A DNA stretch of 42,344 nt from the NCBI GenBank assembly GCA_964587125.1, contig CAZPKC010000016.1:1-42344 (forward strand). Direction: 5' to 3'. Source of the DNA: CAIXLI01 sp964587125 (GTDB lineage: Bacteria; Pseudomonadota; Alphaproteobacteria; UBA9219). Under the pieces are notes generated by a model. That model searched no databases, was not told where the DNA came from, and saw only the letters and a list, made by a program, of their open reading frames with translations. This document shows positions 8,800 to 17,316 of the stretch, in pieces; position 1 is the stretch's first letter, and every line of letters starts with the position of its first letter. Both the position numbers and the translations under genes were made by a program.

Positions 8800-8822
8800 T
8801 CTAAGTGCAATCTAACCACAAT

Positions 8823-8850
8823 CGTCATTCCGGCGAAAGCCGGAATCCAG
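8823..8850. repeat. Dispersed hairpin repeat, copy 1 (GTCATTCC family)
   Basis: CGTCATTCCGGC-GAAA-GCCGGAATCCAG: an 8-base-pair stem (8827-8834 with 8839-8846) closed by a GAAA tetraloop. It lies in the def-fmt gap. The CGTCATTCC...GGAATCCAG frame recurs at 13853, 25541 and 38946, with a relative at 29330. Such elements are widespread in proteobacterial intergenic DNA. Confidence 0.8.
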
Positions 8851-8897
8851 ATTGAAAACTTTTGCTTTCGCTGTTGTTGAAATAACGGCGTGAAATT

Positions 8898-9428
8898 TCA
8901 CAAAATATGCCCTTCTTCTTCCTCTTTTCTCTCTTTTTCGATTTTGCGCAAGATGATGTTGCGTTTAAGCCTCGAAATATGGTCGATGAACAAAACGCCG
9001 TTCAAATGGTCGATCTCGTGCTGAATGCACTGGCTCAAGAGATCCTCGGCCTCCAATTCCTTCTTTTTGCCGTGCTGATCGATATAATTCATGCGAATGC
9101 GCTTGGGGCGTTTCACGTCGGCATAATGCCCGGGAAGCGATAGGCATCCCTCGTTATAGACGAAAATTTCCTCCGGCTCGCTCCAGACGATTTCCGGATT
9201 AGCCATCAGCAAGGCGTTTTTGCCATTCCGTTCCTGCGACGCGTCGATGGCGATCACGCGCGAGAGCGACCCGACCTGATTGGCGGCAAGCCCTATACCG
9301 TTGCCCCTGTACATCGTTTCCGCGAGTTCTTCCATAAACGCGGCGACGTGTTTATCGACGGCGGCGACGGCTTCCGCGACTTCGCGCAACGAAGGCGCGG
9401 GAATGGTTTGGATCGTAAGTTTGGGCAT
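8898..9428 (-). CDS. def: Peptide deformylase
   Basis: 176 residues. It removes the N-formyl group from nascent proteins and uses a metal ion. All three family motifs are present: GIGLAANQVG (motif 1), EGCLSLPG with the metal-ligand Cys (motif 2) and QHEIDHLNGVLFIDH with the two His ligands and catalytic Glu (motif 3). A GTG codon directly precedes the ATG at 9428; I chose the ATG, which gives MPKLTIQTIP. The gene stands upstream of fmt and downstream of rmuC on the minus strand. Formylase and deformylase being neighbours fits their paired roles at the start and end of N-formyl handling. The C-terminus is rich in Lys/Glu, as is common. Confidence 0.97.
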   Translation of the reverse strand: MPKLTIQTIPAPSLREVAEAVAAVDKHVAAFMEELAETMYRGNGIGLAANQVGSLSRVIAIDASQERNGKNALLMANPEIVWSEPEEIFVYNEGCLSLPGHYADVKRPKRIRMNYIDQHGKKKELEAEDLLSQCIQHEIDHLNGVLFIDHISRLKRNIILRKIEKERKEEEEGHIL

Positions 9429-9493
9429 CACGTTTTCATCCTATGAGAATAGTTAGAATATATGCTTCCAATGACATATTTCAATTATTTACC

Positions 9494-10693
9494 TCACGCC
9501 GCGTCGTCTTTTTCTTCGCTTTCAGGGGCTTGCAAGGCGCGAGGCTGCTTGTCAACAGGCTCAAGCGCGTCGGGAATATCCTTGCCTTCTTTTTTTGCTC
9601 CTAAGTCACGCAACCGGCGGGCTTTGCTCAAAACATTGCGCTCAAGGCTTCCGATCATCTTGTTATAGCAGTCGATGCTTCCCTCGATTTTGCTCCCCAT
9701 CTCGGAAACGTAAGAAGTCATGACGGCAAGAGCCGCGTACAATTCGCCGCCGAGCGCGCCGAGTTTTTTCGAATGTTCGCGCAAACTGTCCTGTTGCCAG
9801 TTGATCGCGACGACATGCAAGAGAGCGACAAGCGTCGTAGGAGAGGCGAGAACGATATTATTTTTCGTGCCGTATTCGAATAAATCCGGATCGCAATCCA
9901 AAGCGCTCGCCAAAAGATCGCCCGGCACGAACAGAACGACGAAATTCGCCGAACCGTCGATCTTGTCCCAATAGGCTTTGGAATTAAGGGCGCGGATGTG
10001 CTCGCGCACCTGCTTCGCGTGTTTTTCCATAGCACCCTTTTTGAAATCGGGATCGTTGCTTTGCGCGCCGTCGAGGACGGCGGTCAACGGAACCTTACTG
10101 TCGATGACGATGCAGTGATTTCCCGGAAGCCTCACGACATAATCGGGGCGGATATTTCCGTCTTCACCCGCCACATGATGTTGCGATGAGAAATCGGAGG
10201 TGTGTTCCATCATGCCCATCATTTCGAGAATGCGGCGCACCTGAATTTCGCCCCATTGTCCGCGCGTCGTGGGCGTGCGCAAAGCCTGCAAAAGCTGTCC
10301 AGTATCGGTACGCAGCTGCTGCTGGGTTTTGTTCGACTCGGAAACCGCCTTCAAGACTTCCTGATACGCGCCCTCGCGCTTGATCTCGAGCGCCTGAATC
10401 TGCGCGTCCATCTTGCCCAATGTTTCCTTGACGGGCTTGATCATCTCGTCAATCGCCGTCGATTTCTTGTCCAGTGTCGCGGCCGCCGCCATCTCGCTTT
10501 GCTTCAGCCGCCCTTCGGCGATCTGCAAAAAGCTTTCATGGCTCTGGCGCAAAGCTTCATTGGCGATACGGCTGAATGTGTCGCTCCATTGCGTTTCGGA
10601 GCTCCCGCGCGACCGCGTGAACAGCCAGAAAACTCCCCCGCCGAGGATCAAGCCGAAAATAAGGGTTAAAGAGAAGGAAATCGCGTTTTGCAT
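9494..10693 (-). CDS. rmuC: DNA recombination protein RmuC
   Basis: 399 residues. An N-terminal membrane anchor (SFSLTLIFGLILGGGVFWLF, residues about 5-25) is followed by a coiled-coil stretch (about 50-145; MIKPVKETLGKMDAQIQALEIKREGAYQEV in fragments) and then the RmuC domain with RGQWGEIQVRRILE and PDYVVRLPG, ending in a Lys/Asp/Glu-rich tail. RmuC has a restriction-endonuclease-like fold and is linked to limiting inversions and recombination at short inverted repeats; its exact activity is not settled. It is first in the minus-strand cluster with def, fmt and truA. The 164-base gap upstream separates it from a divergent orphan gene. Confidence 0.95.
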   Translation of the reverse strand: MQNAISFSLTLIFGLILGGGVFWLFTRSRGSSETQWSDTFSRIANEALRQSHESFLQIAEGRLKQSEMAAAATLDKKSTAIDEMIKPVKETLGKMDAQIQALEIKREGAYQEVLKAVSESNKTQQQLRTDTGQLLQALRTPTTRGQWGEIQVRRILEMMGMMEHTSDFSSQHHVAGEDGNIRPDYVVRLPGNHCIVIDSKVPLTAVLDGAQSNDPDFKKGAMEKHAKQVREHIRALNSKAYWDKIDGSANFVVLFVPGDLLASALDCDPDLFEYGTKNNIVLASPTTLVALLHVVAINWQQDSLREHSKKLGALGGELYAALAVMTSYVSEMGSKIEGSIDCYNKMIGSLERNVLSKARRLRDLGAKKEGKDIPDALEPVDKQPRALQAPESEEKDDAA

Positions 10694-10857
10694 AAAACCA
10701 CCATCTTCATACCAGTTTGGATTCTATAACACATTCAGTCAGGAGGCCTAATTTATTTGAGGGACGAAAGTAAAAAGCTTGGAATTGTGCCTTGTCCGAC
10801 GAAGCGTTTTCATTGTAAATAAGCGAGATCACATATTAATTTATTGGGGATAAAGAC

Positions 10858-12084
10858 ATGACGCCCAATTCTTTTACTATCGAGCCGAATATTATTGTTC
10901 CGATTGCCAATTCCGCAGGCTTTGCGATTGCTCAGATCGGCGCGGTCTTTGCTTATGCGATGGAAACGCGGAAACGCGGCGTTCTTGTTAATATTTCACT
11001 CTACGCCGATGAACGTTTTGTCGGTTTGGTTGATAACAGTGCCTGGGATATGGGATCGCACATTAGGGTTGCCCGCCCGTACAAACGCCAAGCCTTCCCG
11101 CCAAGCGCCTTGATTACGGTGGAGCAAAATAAATTTGTAGCCCAAGTTGCCCCGGCAGAAGGAAGAAAGATTCTAGCGGCGGCACAGCTAGCCGAACGCC
11201 TGAAAAAATATGATAATGAAAAATACGCGTTAACAGACTCTCCGGCGGGATTTTTGCTTGCTAATCCGGTAACATGGATTCGGACCGATTCAATGGTTGC
11301 CAATATTGCCGAAAAGGCGGAGTGGGCAAAAACCGCGCTCGATGCCGAAGCGGAGAAAGCGCGCGAGCTTACCGGAAAACCCAATGCGGATGTTGTTTTT
11401 CTGTTTTTCGTTGGAGACAAATTGCTCACCGATTCCGAACCGACCTTCGATGCCAAGCGGTTAGGCGGTTTGGTGAAATCCGTCGGCGCGGACGACCAGA
11501 TCGCCGCCATCGCCGCTTTGCAGAAAGAAGCCGGTGATAGAGGTCAGTTGATCGTTCCCGTTTTCGCCCAGCATGGGGACAAGCAAGAACTGCAAGCGCG
11601 TATGGATACATTCAACAAATCCGGAAATTTGATTACGCCGGTGACGAATCTCGGCGCGGATTGGAACACTTTCGAAGAGCCTGCCTATCTTATGAGCGCA
11701 GCAAACAAACATTATCGCGGTATTGTCATCGGCAACGGCAGCGCGATCCACCACCTTACGACGGCAACGACGGCGGATCCTGATTTTCCAATTTTAATTC
11801 TCCGTCCTGCATGGGCGGATATTCCCGGCGAAAGCCACTGGGACAAAGCGGAAAAAAATAATCGCGTTATCCTTTTTAAGGCCGATGAGCCTCGCGCGTA
11901 TAGTTATCGTGATATGATGAATATGGTGAAGACAAAACCGGGAATTGGCGCAAAACTCATTCGTCAATCGTCCGAATCTGTAATTCAAAAGGGCTATAAT
12001 TGGCTGAGCCAGATATATTTGCCGAATATTCCGACGCGCAATCCAATCGATTTTCCTGAAACGGAATCTCGGCACGAGCGCTAA
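10858..12084 (+). CDS. Unrecognised 408-residue cytoplasmic protein
   Basis: I do not recognise this protein. It has a good start (GGGG 8 bases before the ATG). No signal peptide is evident, and no membrane helix is clear apart from a mildly hydrophobic stretch near 20-35 (AGFAIAQIGAVFAYAM). The segment VVFLFFVGDKLL, the Asp/Gln-rich middle and GIVIGNGSAIHHL look like alternating strands and helices of a soluble alpha/beta fold. The region around 145-170 is Ala/Glu-rich and helical. Codon use is more AT-rich than in the neighbouring rmuC. It is transcribed away from rmuC and converges with the small gene at 12100-12471, 15 bases between stops. Function unknown; the long intact frame supports a real gene. 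Confidence 0.8.
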   Translation: MTPNSFTIEPNIIVPIANSAGFAIAQIGAVFAYAMETRKRGVLVNISLYADERFVGLVDNSAWDMGSHIRVARPYKRQAFPPSALITVEQNKFVAQVAPAEGRKILAAAQLAERLKKYDNEKYALTDSPAGFLLANPVTWIRTDSMVANIAEKAEWAKTALDAEAEKARELTGKPNADVVFLFFVGDKLLTDSEPTFDAKRLGGLVKSVGADDQIAAIAALQKEAGDRGQLIVPVFAQHGDKQELQARMDTFNKSGNLITPVTNLGADWNTFEEPAYLMSAANKHYRGIVIGNGSAIHHLTTATTADPDFPILILRPAWADIPGESHWDKAEKNNRVILFKADEPRAYSYRDMMNMVKTKPGIGAKLIRQSSESVIQKGYNWLSQIYLPNIPTRNPIDFPETESRHER

Positions 12085-12099
12085 AATAAGCTTTTACCT

Positions 12100-12471
12100 T
12101 TACTGCGCCTTTTCCTGCAAATAAAGCCGCGCGGCGGAGAATTCCTTGGCGGTCATGTCGTCGAAGCGTTCAATGCCGACCTGTTTTTCGACTTCGGTGC
12201 GCAAAATGTCTTCGCTGATGTTCTTCGTTCTTGCCGTGTAGAAAACCAAGGCCTGAAGTTCGACCCGTTCATAACGATTCAAGGGCCGGCCCTGTTCGTG
12301 AACGTAAGTGGAAATCAAATCTCCGCTCGCGGCGGCAAGAAGGGTGGTGAAGCACAGCGTTTTGAACGTCATCGTGATGCTCATCGTCTTTTTCGTGACG
12401 GGAGCCGGAGTTGCGTCGGATTCCAGTATTTCGCGCGCCAGAAAAATAATTTTTTCGCCTTTGTCTTCCAT
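12100..12471 (-). CDS. Small single-span membrane protein of unknown function
   Basis: 123 residues. A charged N-terminus of about 30 residues is followed by one hydrophobic segment (MTFKTLCFTTLLAAASGDLISTYV, in parts about 34-55) and a C-terminal helical domain rich in Glu, Arg and Lys (RYERVELQALVFYTAR, then FDDMTAKEFSAARLYLQEK). This C-terminal part looks well ordered and could be a conserved domain, but I cannot name it. It would be an inner-membrane protein with a short soluble tail. It converges with the 408-residue orphan; the 185-base gap on its 5' side, up to the end of the XRE gene, shows no further gene. Confidence 0.65.
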   Translation of the reverse strand: MEDKGEKIIFLAREILESDATPAPVTKKTMSITMTFKTLCFTTLLAAASGDLISTYVHEQGRPLNRYERVELQALVFYTARTKNISEDILRTEVEKQVGIERFDDMTAKEFSAARLYLQEKAQ

Positions 12472-12656
12472 TTTAATAACCCGCCCGCCGAAAACAGATA
12501 CAAGGAATAAGTGTGTAAAAAACGTATCCTCGCCTTATGGAGGTATTCTATCACAAGAGAACGAAACTAATTCGCACAATATGCGGTTAAGTATAATTTC
12601 CCGCACAAATTGCCAGATTTTGTTAGGTTATTACCTCTTTTTGGTTTATTTCATAT

Positions 12657-13157
12657 CTATCCTTGTTTTCCCCGCTTATGGCGCAGGGTTTCGTATTCCA
12701 ATAAATCATAGATTTGCGGCTTGATCGAGCCGACCTTGTTTTTATGCGTAATGTCTTCGGAAGCCTCTTGCAAACGGCGGTAAATAGTCGCCGACATGGC
12801 GGCAAATTCGCGCGGGGTCAGCTCGCGCCCCACTTCGATCGCCGTTTCCTGTAAACGCGCGATGATCTCCGTCAGAAGCTCGATATTCTGGCCGAACGCG
12901 CCGCCTTTCGACTGAATCTCCGTTCCTGTCTTCTTGCTGCTCATGAGAAGCGCTGGAGTTGTGCCCAAAACGTCCGCCAAAGCCTGCACGGTGTCGTAGC
13001 GGGGGAAGCGCGAGCGGCCCTCGATCATATCGCGCACGGCGGTCGCATTCAGGCCCGCGAGCAGGGACAATTTGCGCGGATTGAACTTTTGCTCGTCCAT
13101 CAAACGGCGCAGGTTGCGCACCCATTCCGGTGCTGTTTGTTCTTTCTCTTTTGTCAT
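12657..13157 (-). CDS. XRE-family helix-turn-helix transcriptional regulator
   Basis: 166 residues. The N-terminal 70 residues form a Cro/C1-type DNA-binding domain: WVRNLRRLMDEQKFNPRKLSLLAGLNATAVRDMIEGRSRFPRYDTVQALADVLG in sequence, with the recognition helix near LNATAVRDMIEG. The C-terminal half (about 85-166) is helical, with EIIARLQETAIEVGRELTPREFAAMSATIYRRL; it carries no recognisable peptidase or ligand domain. It follows the PAP2 gene with a 9-base gap, so the two are probably co-transcribed. Regulation of the adjacent envelope genes is possible, but its targets cannot be read from the sequence. Confidence 0.85.
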   Translation of the reverse strand: MTKEKEQTAPEWVRNLRRLMDEQKFNPRKLSLLAGLNATAVRDMIEGRSRFPRYDTVQALADVLGTTPALLMSSKKTGTEIQSKGGAFGQNIELLTEIIARLQETAIEVGRELTPREFAAMSATIYRRLQEASEDITHKNKVGSIKPQIYDLLEYETLRHKRGKQG

Positions 13158-13166
13158 GGAAATTTC

Positions 13167-13832
13167 CTACAACTTTCCGGCGGAAGAGTCAATGGGAAAA
13201 ATAACCTTACATAGGGGGCTCATCCCATATTTCGAAAAAAGCCGGACCGTGAGCCAGCCAAGCGCCATTCCGGCGCAAACGTCGGAAAGATAGTGGGCAT
13301 CGACCATTACGCGGCTCAGGGATATCGAAAAAGCGTATAAAAACCAGATAATCCGCCCGCGCGGGTAAAGTCTGGCGAGGCTGAAAGCAAGGGCGAAAAC
13401 GGTCGTTGCATGGCCGGAAGGCATTCCATTCCATAAAGAGCTGAAATGAAAAGGCTCGAATCCGTAAACGCCGTCGCGCAGCCACAAAAGAGGCCTCGCG
13501 CGTCCGGCCAGCGGCTTGATAAGATCGGCTGTGATGCCCGAAAGGCCGATCGTCGCGAAAAGGAAAAACGCGCGCACGCCGATATATCCGAACAACCGGC
13601 GAAAGGGGGGCTTCACGTCCGTTCCGCGCGACAGGAAGGCGCAAAAAACCGTACCGATGCCGCACGGCCACAAATACCAGCATCCTTTGCCCAAATCGGT
13701 GATACGCCGGAAAAACTCGATCGATCCGTGTGCGGTTTCGTCAAGCCCTTTGGCATATTCCGCGAGCGGCCTGTCGGCATAAAAAAACAGCGCGATTTCC
13801 AAAAGAAGAAAACAAAAAATGTGAACACTCAT
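13167..13832 (-). CDS. PAP2-family membrane phosphatase
   Basis: 221 residues from the ATG at 13832. A longer frame back to 13916 would translate the upstream hairpin repeat (giving WIPAFAGMT), so that start is rejected. The PAP2 phosphatase triad is complete: KPLAGRARP (motif 1), PSGHATT (motif 2) and SRVMVDAHYLSD (motif 3). About five to six membrane spans are visible, starting with VHIFCFLLLEIALFFYA. Such enzymes remove phosphate from lipid phosphates, undecaprenyl diphosphate or lipid A at the outer face of the inner membrane. Beside a GT39-type transferase and a lipid A synthase N-domain protein, a role in lipid A or carrier-lipid handling (LpxE/LpxF-like or Und-PP phosphatase) is plausible, but this is inference. 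Confidence 0.9.
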   Translation of the reverse strand: MSVHIFCFLLLEIALFFYADRPLAEYAKGLDETAHGSIEFFRRITDLGKGCWYLWPCGIGTVFCAFLSRGTDVKPPFRRLFGYIGVRAFFLFATIGLSGITADLIKPLAGRARPLLWLRDGVYGFEPFHFSSLWNGMPSGHATTVFALAFSLARLYPRGRIIWFLYAFSISLSRVMVDAHYLSDVCAGMALGWLTVRLFSKYGMSPLCKVIFPIDSSAGKL

Positions 13833-13852
13833 CGTTTCCGCTCTTCCTCTTA

Positions 13853-13900
13853 TCGTCATTCCCGCGAAAGCGGGAATCCAGCGCGAGCGATAGCGAGCAT
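13853..13900. repeat. Dispersed hairpin repeat, copy 2
   Basis: CGTCATTCCCGC-GAAA-GCGGGAATCCAG with an 8-base-pair stem (13858-13865 with 13870-13877) and GAAA loop, followed by a GCGAGCGATAGCGAGC tail. It lies between the GT39 and PAP2 genes and extends the PAP2 reading frame artificially. Confidence 0.85.
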
Positions 13901-13912
13901 AGGGGGGCTTAC

Positions 13913-15601
13913 TCATCTTGCTCCCTTCGGCAAAACGAAAACCGTCAACGTCGCCTGACTACCGTGTCCCGCATTGAGTCCGTCGATAGTCGCGGTCTTC
14001 CGCGGTCGCCGTTTTTCTTTCGCAAAAGCGTCTATGAATTCCTCCTCATGCGCATTATCGATCACAACGACGCGGCAGGAATCCTGTTTCAAGTCTTCGG
14101 CGGCTTCGTTTCCGGTTTTGGCCATGATCGTATCCGTTCCGGCCATAAAGGCGAGGCTCGGCTCGTGATATCCGACGGAAACGATCTGGCTGTGCGCGCA
14201 GGGCCCTATGCCCGCGACGGTTTCGACAATCTCGCGCGTCATCCAGACGTGCTGCAAGCGGGGAAGCGTGACCCCGAACGTCGTGGAAAAGAAAATCAAT
14301 CCGCCAAGCGTCAAAACGGTGAGGCTTGCGGTTTTTCGCCTGAGAAACACAACAAGCGTTAGACCTTGTGCCAGAACGAGAACGACTCCCGCGACAATTT
14401 CCGGAATTTCCAGTTTTCCGTCGGCGAAAAAAGGAAGCGATGAGAAAATAAAAGCGAATCCGCTTCCGATTATGATCCACATTCCGACAATCAGCGCGAT
14501 CGGCAACTTATGCTTGGCGCCGCTCACAGCCGGAAATCCATCCACCAAACATTTGGCCGCCAGAAGCGCCAGCGCGGGATAGGCTGGCAAAACATAATGC
14601 GGCAGCTTCGTCATCGAAAGTTCGAAGACGATCCACGTCGGTACGATCCAGCCGAGGCAGAACTTCACGGCTTTCTCGCGCCGCGCGTTCCAAACGTCTG
14701 GAACGGCGAAAACGGCGAACAACGCATACGGGAAAAACAAAATCGGCAGCGCCATCAGATGCAATCCGGGAGGCATCATGCCGCGGTTTTGCCCTTGCCA
14801 CAGTTTCGCCAACATATCGTTTCCGGCGGAGGCTTGTATGAAAGCGCCGTGGCTTTGCATCGAAATGGCGATAAACCACGGCGCGATAAGCGCGAGGGCA
14901 TAAACAACGCCAAGGGCAGGGCGCAGAGTCCGGAAAAACGAAATGTTTTTATCGCTGATTTTCAGCCACAGCAATACGCCGGCGATCGGCAAAAGGATAA
15001 TCGGCCCCTTAATAAGAACGCCCAACGCCATGGCGGTCCAAAACGCCAACGGCACGCCGAATTTAAATGCTTGCCCAAGGTACGCCCGCGCCAAGGCGTA
15101 TAAAGAAACCATCACACATCCCAAAAGCGCGGCATCGGTTTTGGCAAGCCTCGCCTCCACGTTCAAAAGCACGCATCCCGCGAGCATGATTGCCGCAAGC
15201 AGCCCGACAGCCGGAGAGAAAAGCAAAGATCCCAACGCAGCCGTCATCAAAACGGCGACCGTCGCGCCGATGAAAGACGGCACGCGGTACGCCCAGATTT
15301 CATCCAAATGCTGTGGATTTAAAACTTGCACGGCAGCGCTCTGTAGCCAATAGATTCCAATGGGTTTTTTATAACGCGGCGCATCCTGCAACCGGATGTC
15401 GGTGTAATTTCCCGTTTCGATCATCTGCTTTGAAGCCTGCGCGAAAGAGGATTCATCGCGGTCGGTCGGCGGCATCAAAGCAATCCCTGGCGTGAAAAAG
15501 CCGACGCACAGCAAAACCAGAAACGCGTAAGCGACGAAACTCAGCTGCTTGCCGCCCTGCAAAAAGAAAGTGTCCGGAATAATTTCCAACGCCTTAAGCA
15601 T
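13913..15601 (-). CDS. GT39/ArnT-like membrane glycosyltransferase
   Basis: 562 residues from the ATG at 15601, which overlaps the end of the upstream lipid A N-domain gene by 8 bases; the longer frame to 15706 has no membrane-protein-like start and is rejected. About ten or more membrane helices are present. The conserved acidic motif of ArnT/PMT enzymes is seen as PTDRDESSFAQASKQM near the first periplasmic loop, then RYKKPIGIYWLQ. Such enzymes move a sugar from a polyprenyl-phosphate donor onto lipid A or protein in the periplasm (ArnT adds aminoarabinose to lipid A). The acceptor and sugar cannot be inferred here. The C-terminal part (about 470-560) is a periplasmic-type domain with ENFRG-like variety. 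Context suggests an envelope-modification cassette. Confidence 0.88.
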   Translation of the reverse strand: MLKALEIIPDTFFLQGGKQLSFVAYAFLVLLCVGFFTPGIALMPPTDRDESSFAQASKQMIETGNYTDIRLQDAPRYKKPIGIYWLQSAAVQVLNPQHLDEIWAYRVPSFIGATVAVLMTAALGSLLFSPAVGLLAAIMLAGCVLLNVEARLAKTDAALLGCVMVSLYALARAYLGQAFKFGVPLAFWTAMALGVLIKGPIILLPIAGVLLWLKISDKNISFFRTLRPALGVVYALALIAPWFIAISMQSHGAFIQASAGNDMLAKLWQGQNRGMMPPGLHLMALPILFFPYALFAVFAVPDVWNARREKAVKFCLGWIVPTWIVFELSMTKLPHYVLPAYPALALLAAKCLVDGFPAVSGAKHKLPIALIVGMWIIIGSGFAFIFSSLPFFADGKLEIPEIVAGVVLVLAQGLTLVVFLRRKTASLTVLTLGGLIFFSTTFGVTLPRLQHVWMTREIVETVAGIGPCAHSQIVSVGYHEPSLAFMAGTDTIMAKTGNEAAEDLKQDSCRVVVIDNAHEEEFIDAFAKEKRRPRKTATIDGLNAGHGSQATLTVFVLPKGAR

Positions 15602-15893
15602 GGGGGGGAATCCCGCGTTTGCGGATGAAATAGATGTTGCGCAGGTAAATGAACAAGCCCAACCCTTGTCCCAACATAAAAACCAAGTCCTGCTGATGAA
15701 TGGCATAAACGAAAAGGATTACTCCTCCGCCGAGGCTGAAATACCAGAAAATTTCCGGCACGACGCTTTGCTTGATGCGCTCAGACGCAATCCATTGCAT
15801 GACGAAGCGCATCATGAACAAAAATTGTCCGAAAAGGCCGATAATCGTCCACAAAGTCCAATGAGCGGAAAGCCAGGCGAGGATATTTTCCAT
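15594..15893 (-). CDS. Lipid-A-disaccharide synthase N-terminal-domain (LAB_N) membrane protein
   Basis: 99 residues from the ATG at 15893 (MENILAWLSAHW); a ten-residue extension to 15923 is possible but lacks support. It has three hydrophobic helices with the LAB_N pattern: LWTIIGLFGQFLFMMRFVMQWIASER, then VVPEIFWYFSLGGGVILFVYAI, then DLVFMLGQGLGLFIYLRNIYFI. The family is often found beside GT2 or ArnT-like glycosyltransferases and is thought to act in lipid A or carrier-lipid modification at the inner membrane; its reaction is not established. Its stop overlaps the start of the GT39 gene, so both are likely one transcript. No GT2 donor-synthesis gene is present upstream. Confidence 0.87.
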   Translation of the reverse strand: MENILAWLSAHWTLWTIIGLFGQFLFMMRFVMQWIASERIKQSVVPEIFWYFSLGGGVILFVYAIHQQDLVFMLGQGLGLFIYLRNIYFIRKRGIPPHA

Positions 15894-16078
15894 TTGTATG
15901 ATTCCTTCGTTCGTTATCCGCATTTATCGCCTGAACCGGAGCTGGTTTCAAGCGTTAGCGCACATTTTGCTTATAACCCCTAGATATTCCAGCGAAAGTA
16001 AAGTCCACCTTGTAAAAGCGCCGAAAAGTGCTACACCGCGCGCCTGCCGGAAGCGGCAGAACTAGGGAGTCGCATCCA

Positions 16079-16699
16079 ATGGACGTATTTGTAAACTTTT
16101 CACGAGTCGAAGTTACCGTCATTAAACGGAAAGAGGACTGTTCGAAATCTTTGTTGACGCAAGTCCTCTTCGAGCCTGACAGCCCTTGCTTCGGGCAGGG
16201 GGCGACGCGTTATAAGGAACCGAACGTCAACATTTGGGGGCTGTGGAAAGCCGTCAATGCGTTATGCGGAAGATCGGCAGAGAGTTATGACGAACGGTTG
16301 TTCGCCGATGCTTTGGCGGATAAATCCCTTATCCTCATGAAGGTCGATCCTTTGCCGGAAGACGGCGACAGGCAAATTCGCTCGGTAAGGGTCATCGCCT
16401 GGACTCGCACGGAGCCTTCTGCGGTAGCCGCAGCGGCGGTTCGTCTCAGCGCGGCATTGCAGGTGCCGGTTGCTATCGATTCCGGGTTTAACGAAATCCT
16501 CTTGACGGTTACGCCCCAAGACAAGGAGCCGGAAATTCTCGCGAGATATATGTATGAAACAAACCGCCAAACCGAAAAAGCAGTAAGCTCGGCCTATGTC
16601 CCGGCATCAGCCCAGAGAACCGTCGCGCCCGCCGGTGTTGGCTCCGGCAGCAACGCCGGAATCGATCCTTCCCAAAAATACGGCCCGTTTTTTACTTAG
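16079..16699 (+). CDS. Unrecognised 206-residue protein
   Basis: I do not recognise this protein. The start at 16079 has AGGGAG 8 bases upstream, and gives MDVFVNFSRVEVTVIKRK; the frame also extends to 16028 but with no support. It looks soluble: alternating hydrophobic strands (SLILMKVDPL, VRVIAWTRTEP, FNEILLTVTP) and an Ala/Val helix, a possible small alpha/beta domain, and a Ser/Gly/Ala-rich low-complexity tail from about 165 (SAYVPASAQRTVAPAGVGSGSNAG). Its stop overlaps that of the histidine phosphatase gene on the other strand by 4 bases (TAG at 16697-16699 and TAA at 16698-16696). Real gene probable, function unknown. Confidence 0.7.
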   Translation: MDVFVNFSRVEVTVIKRKEDCSKSLLTQVLFEPDSPCFGQGATRYKEPNVNIWGLWKAVNALCGRSAESYDERLFADALADKSLILMKVDPLPEDGDRQIRSVRVIAWTRTEPSAVAAAAVRLSAALQVPVAIDSGFNEILLTVTPQDKEPEILARYMYETNRQTEKAVSSAYVPASAQRTVAPAGVGSGSNAGIDPSQKYGPFFT

Positions 16700-17316
16700 G
16701 CTTTAATATTCCACCCTTCTATCTTCCACGCGCCGCCTTCGTGCGCCAGAAGGCATAAAGCGCCTGTGGAAATTTTCAGCTTATGCGCGCGCCGGAAACC
16801 CGCAAAATCACCGGTCAGATGGGGCGCAAAACGTGCGATCCCGTTGCTTGTGACAACTAGAATTTTTTTTCCCGCCTCGTCGCGCGCGATTTTTTCGCCG
16901 AAATCGATCCATCCACGGATGATCGTCGGCACGTCCACTTTCCATCCATCCGGCACGACGGCATCCTCGTCCCACGCCTTTAACGCTTCCGCGCCCACGC
17001 GCGCGACGACTTCGGCCTCCGGCTTGTTCTCATCGATTCCGTAATCGATCTCATTAAACAAAGGATTGACATTAATATCCCGCGTGATGTCGGCTGCCGC
17101 AAAAGCCTGCTCGGCCGTTTGCGTCGTGCGCTGAAGAGAGGACGTGTAAACGGCGTCGGGAAGCAGGTTTTTCTCGCGTAAATAAAGCCCAAGCCTCCAT
17201 CCCTGCTCCAATCCGCTCGGAGACAAAGGCAAATCCGTCCGCGCCCCGACACGCGTGACGACGTCGCCCGGAGAAAACGTATTGCCGTGACGCGCGATCA
17301 TCAAAAGCGTTTTCAT
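16696..17316 (-). CDS. Histidine phosphatase family protein
   Basis: 206 residues. The phosphoglycerate-mutase/acid phosphatase motif is at the N-terminus (LLMIARHGNT, His nucleophile in RHG), followed by the usual LPLSPSGLEQ, VYTSSLQRTTQTAE and LFNEIDYG segments, and the second catalytic His region near VVTSNGIARF. Members act on phosphorylated metabolites, proteins or signalling nucleotides, so the substrate is open. It overlaps kdsB by 4 bases (ATGA) and is thus coupled to LPS-sugar activation; a phosphatase acting on a sugar phosphate there is an inference only. A canonical His after VVTS is replaced by Asn (SNGI rather than SHG), which is unusual for a fully active member. Confidence 0.88.
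   Translation of the reverse strand: MKTLLMIARHGNTFSPGDVVTRVGARTDLPLSPSGLEQGWRLGLYLREKNLLPDAVYTSSLQRTTQTAEQAFAAADITRDINVNPLFNEIDYGIDENKPEAEVVARVGAEALKAWDEDAVVPDGWKVDVPTIIRGWIDFGEKIARDEAGKKILVVTSNGIARFAPHLTGDFAGFRRAHKLKISTGALCLLAHEGGAWKIEGWNIKA

Noticed and set aside
13833..13916. N-terminal extension of the PAP2 protein
   Set aside because: The peptide is a translation of the dispersed repeat; the internal ATG at 13832 gives a normal first membrane helix.
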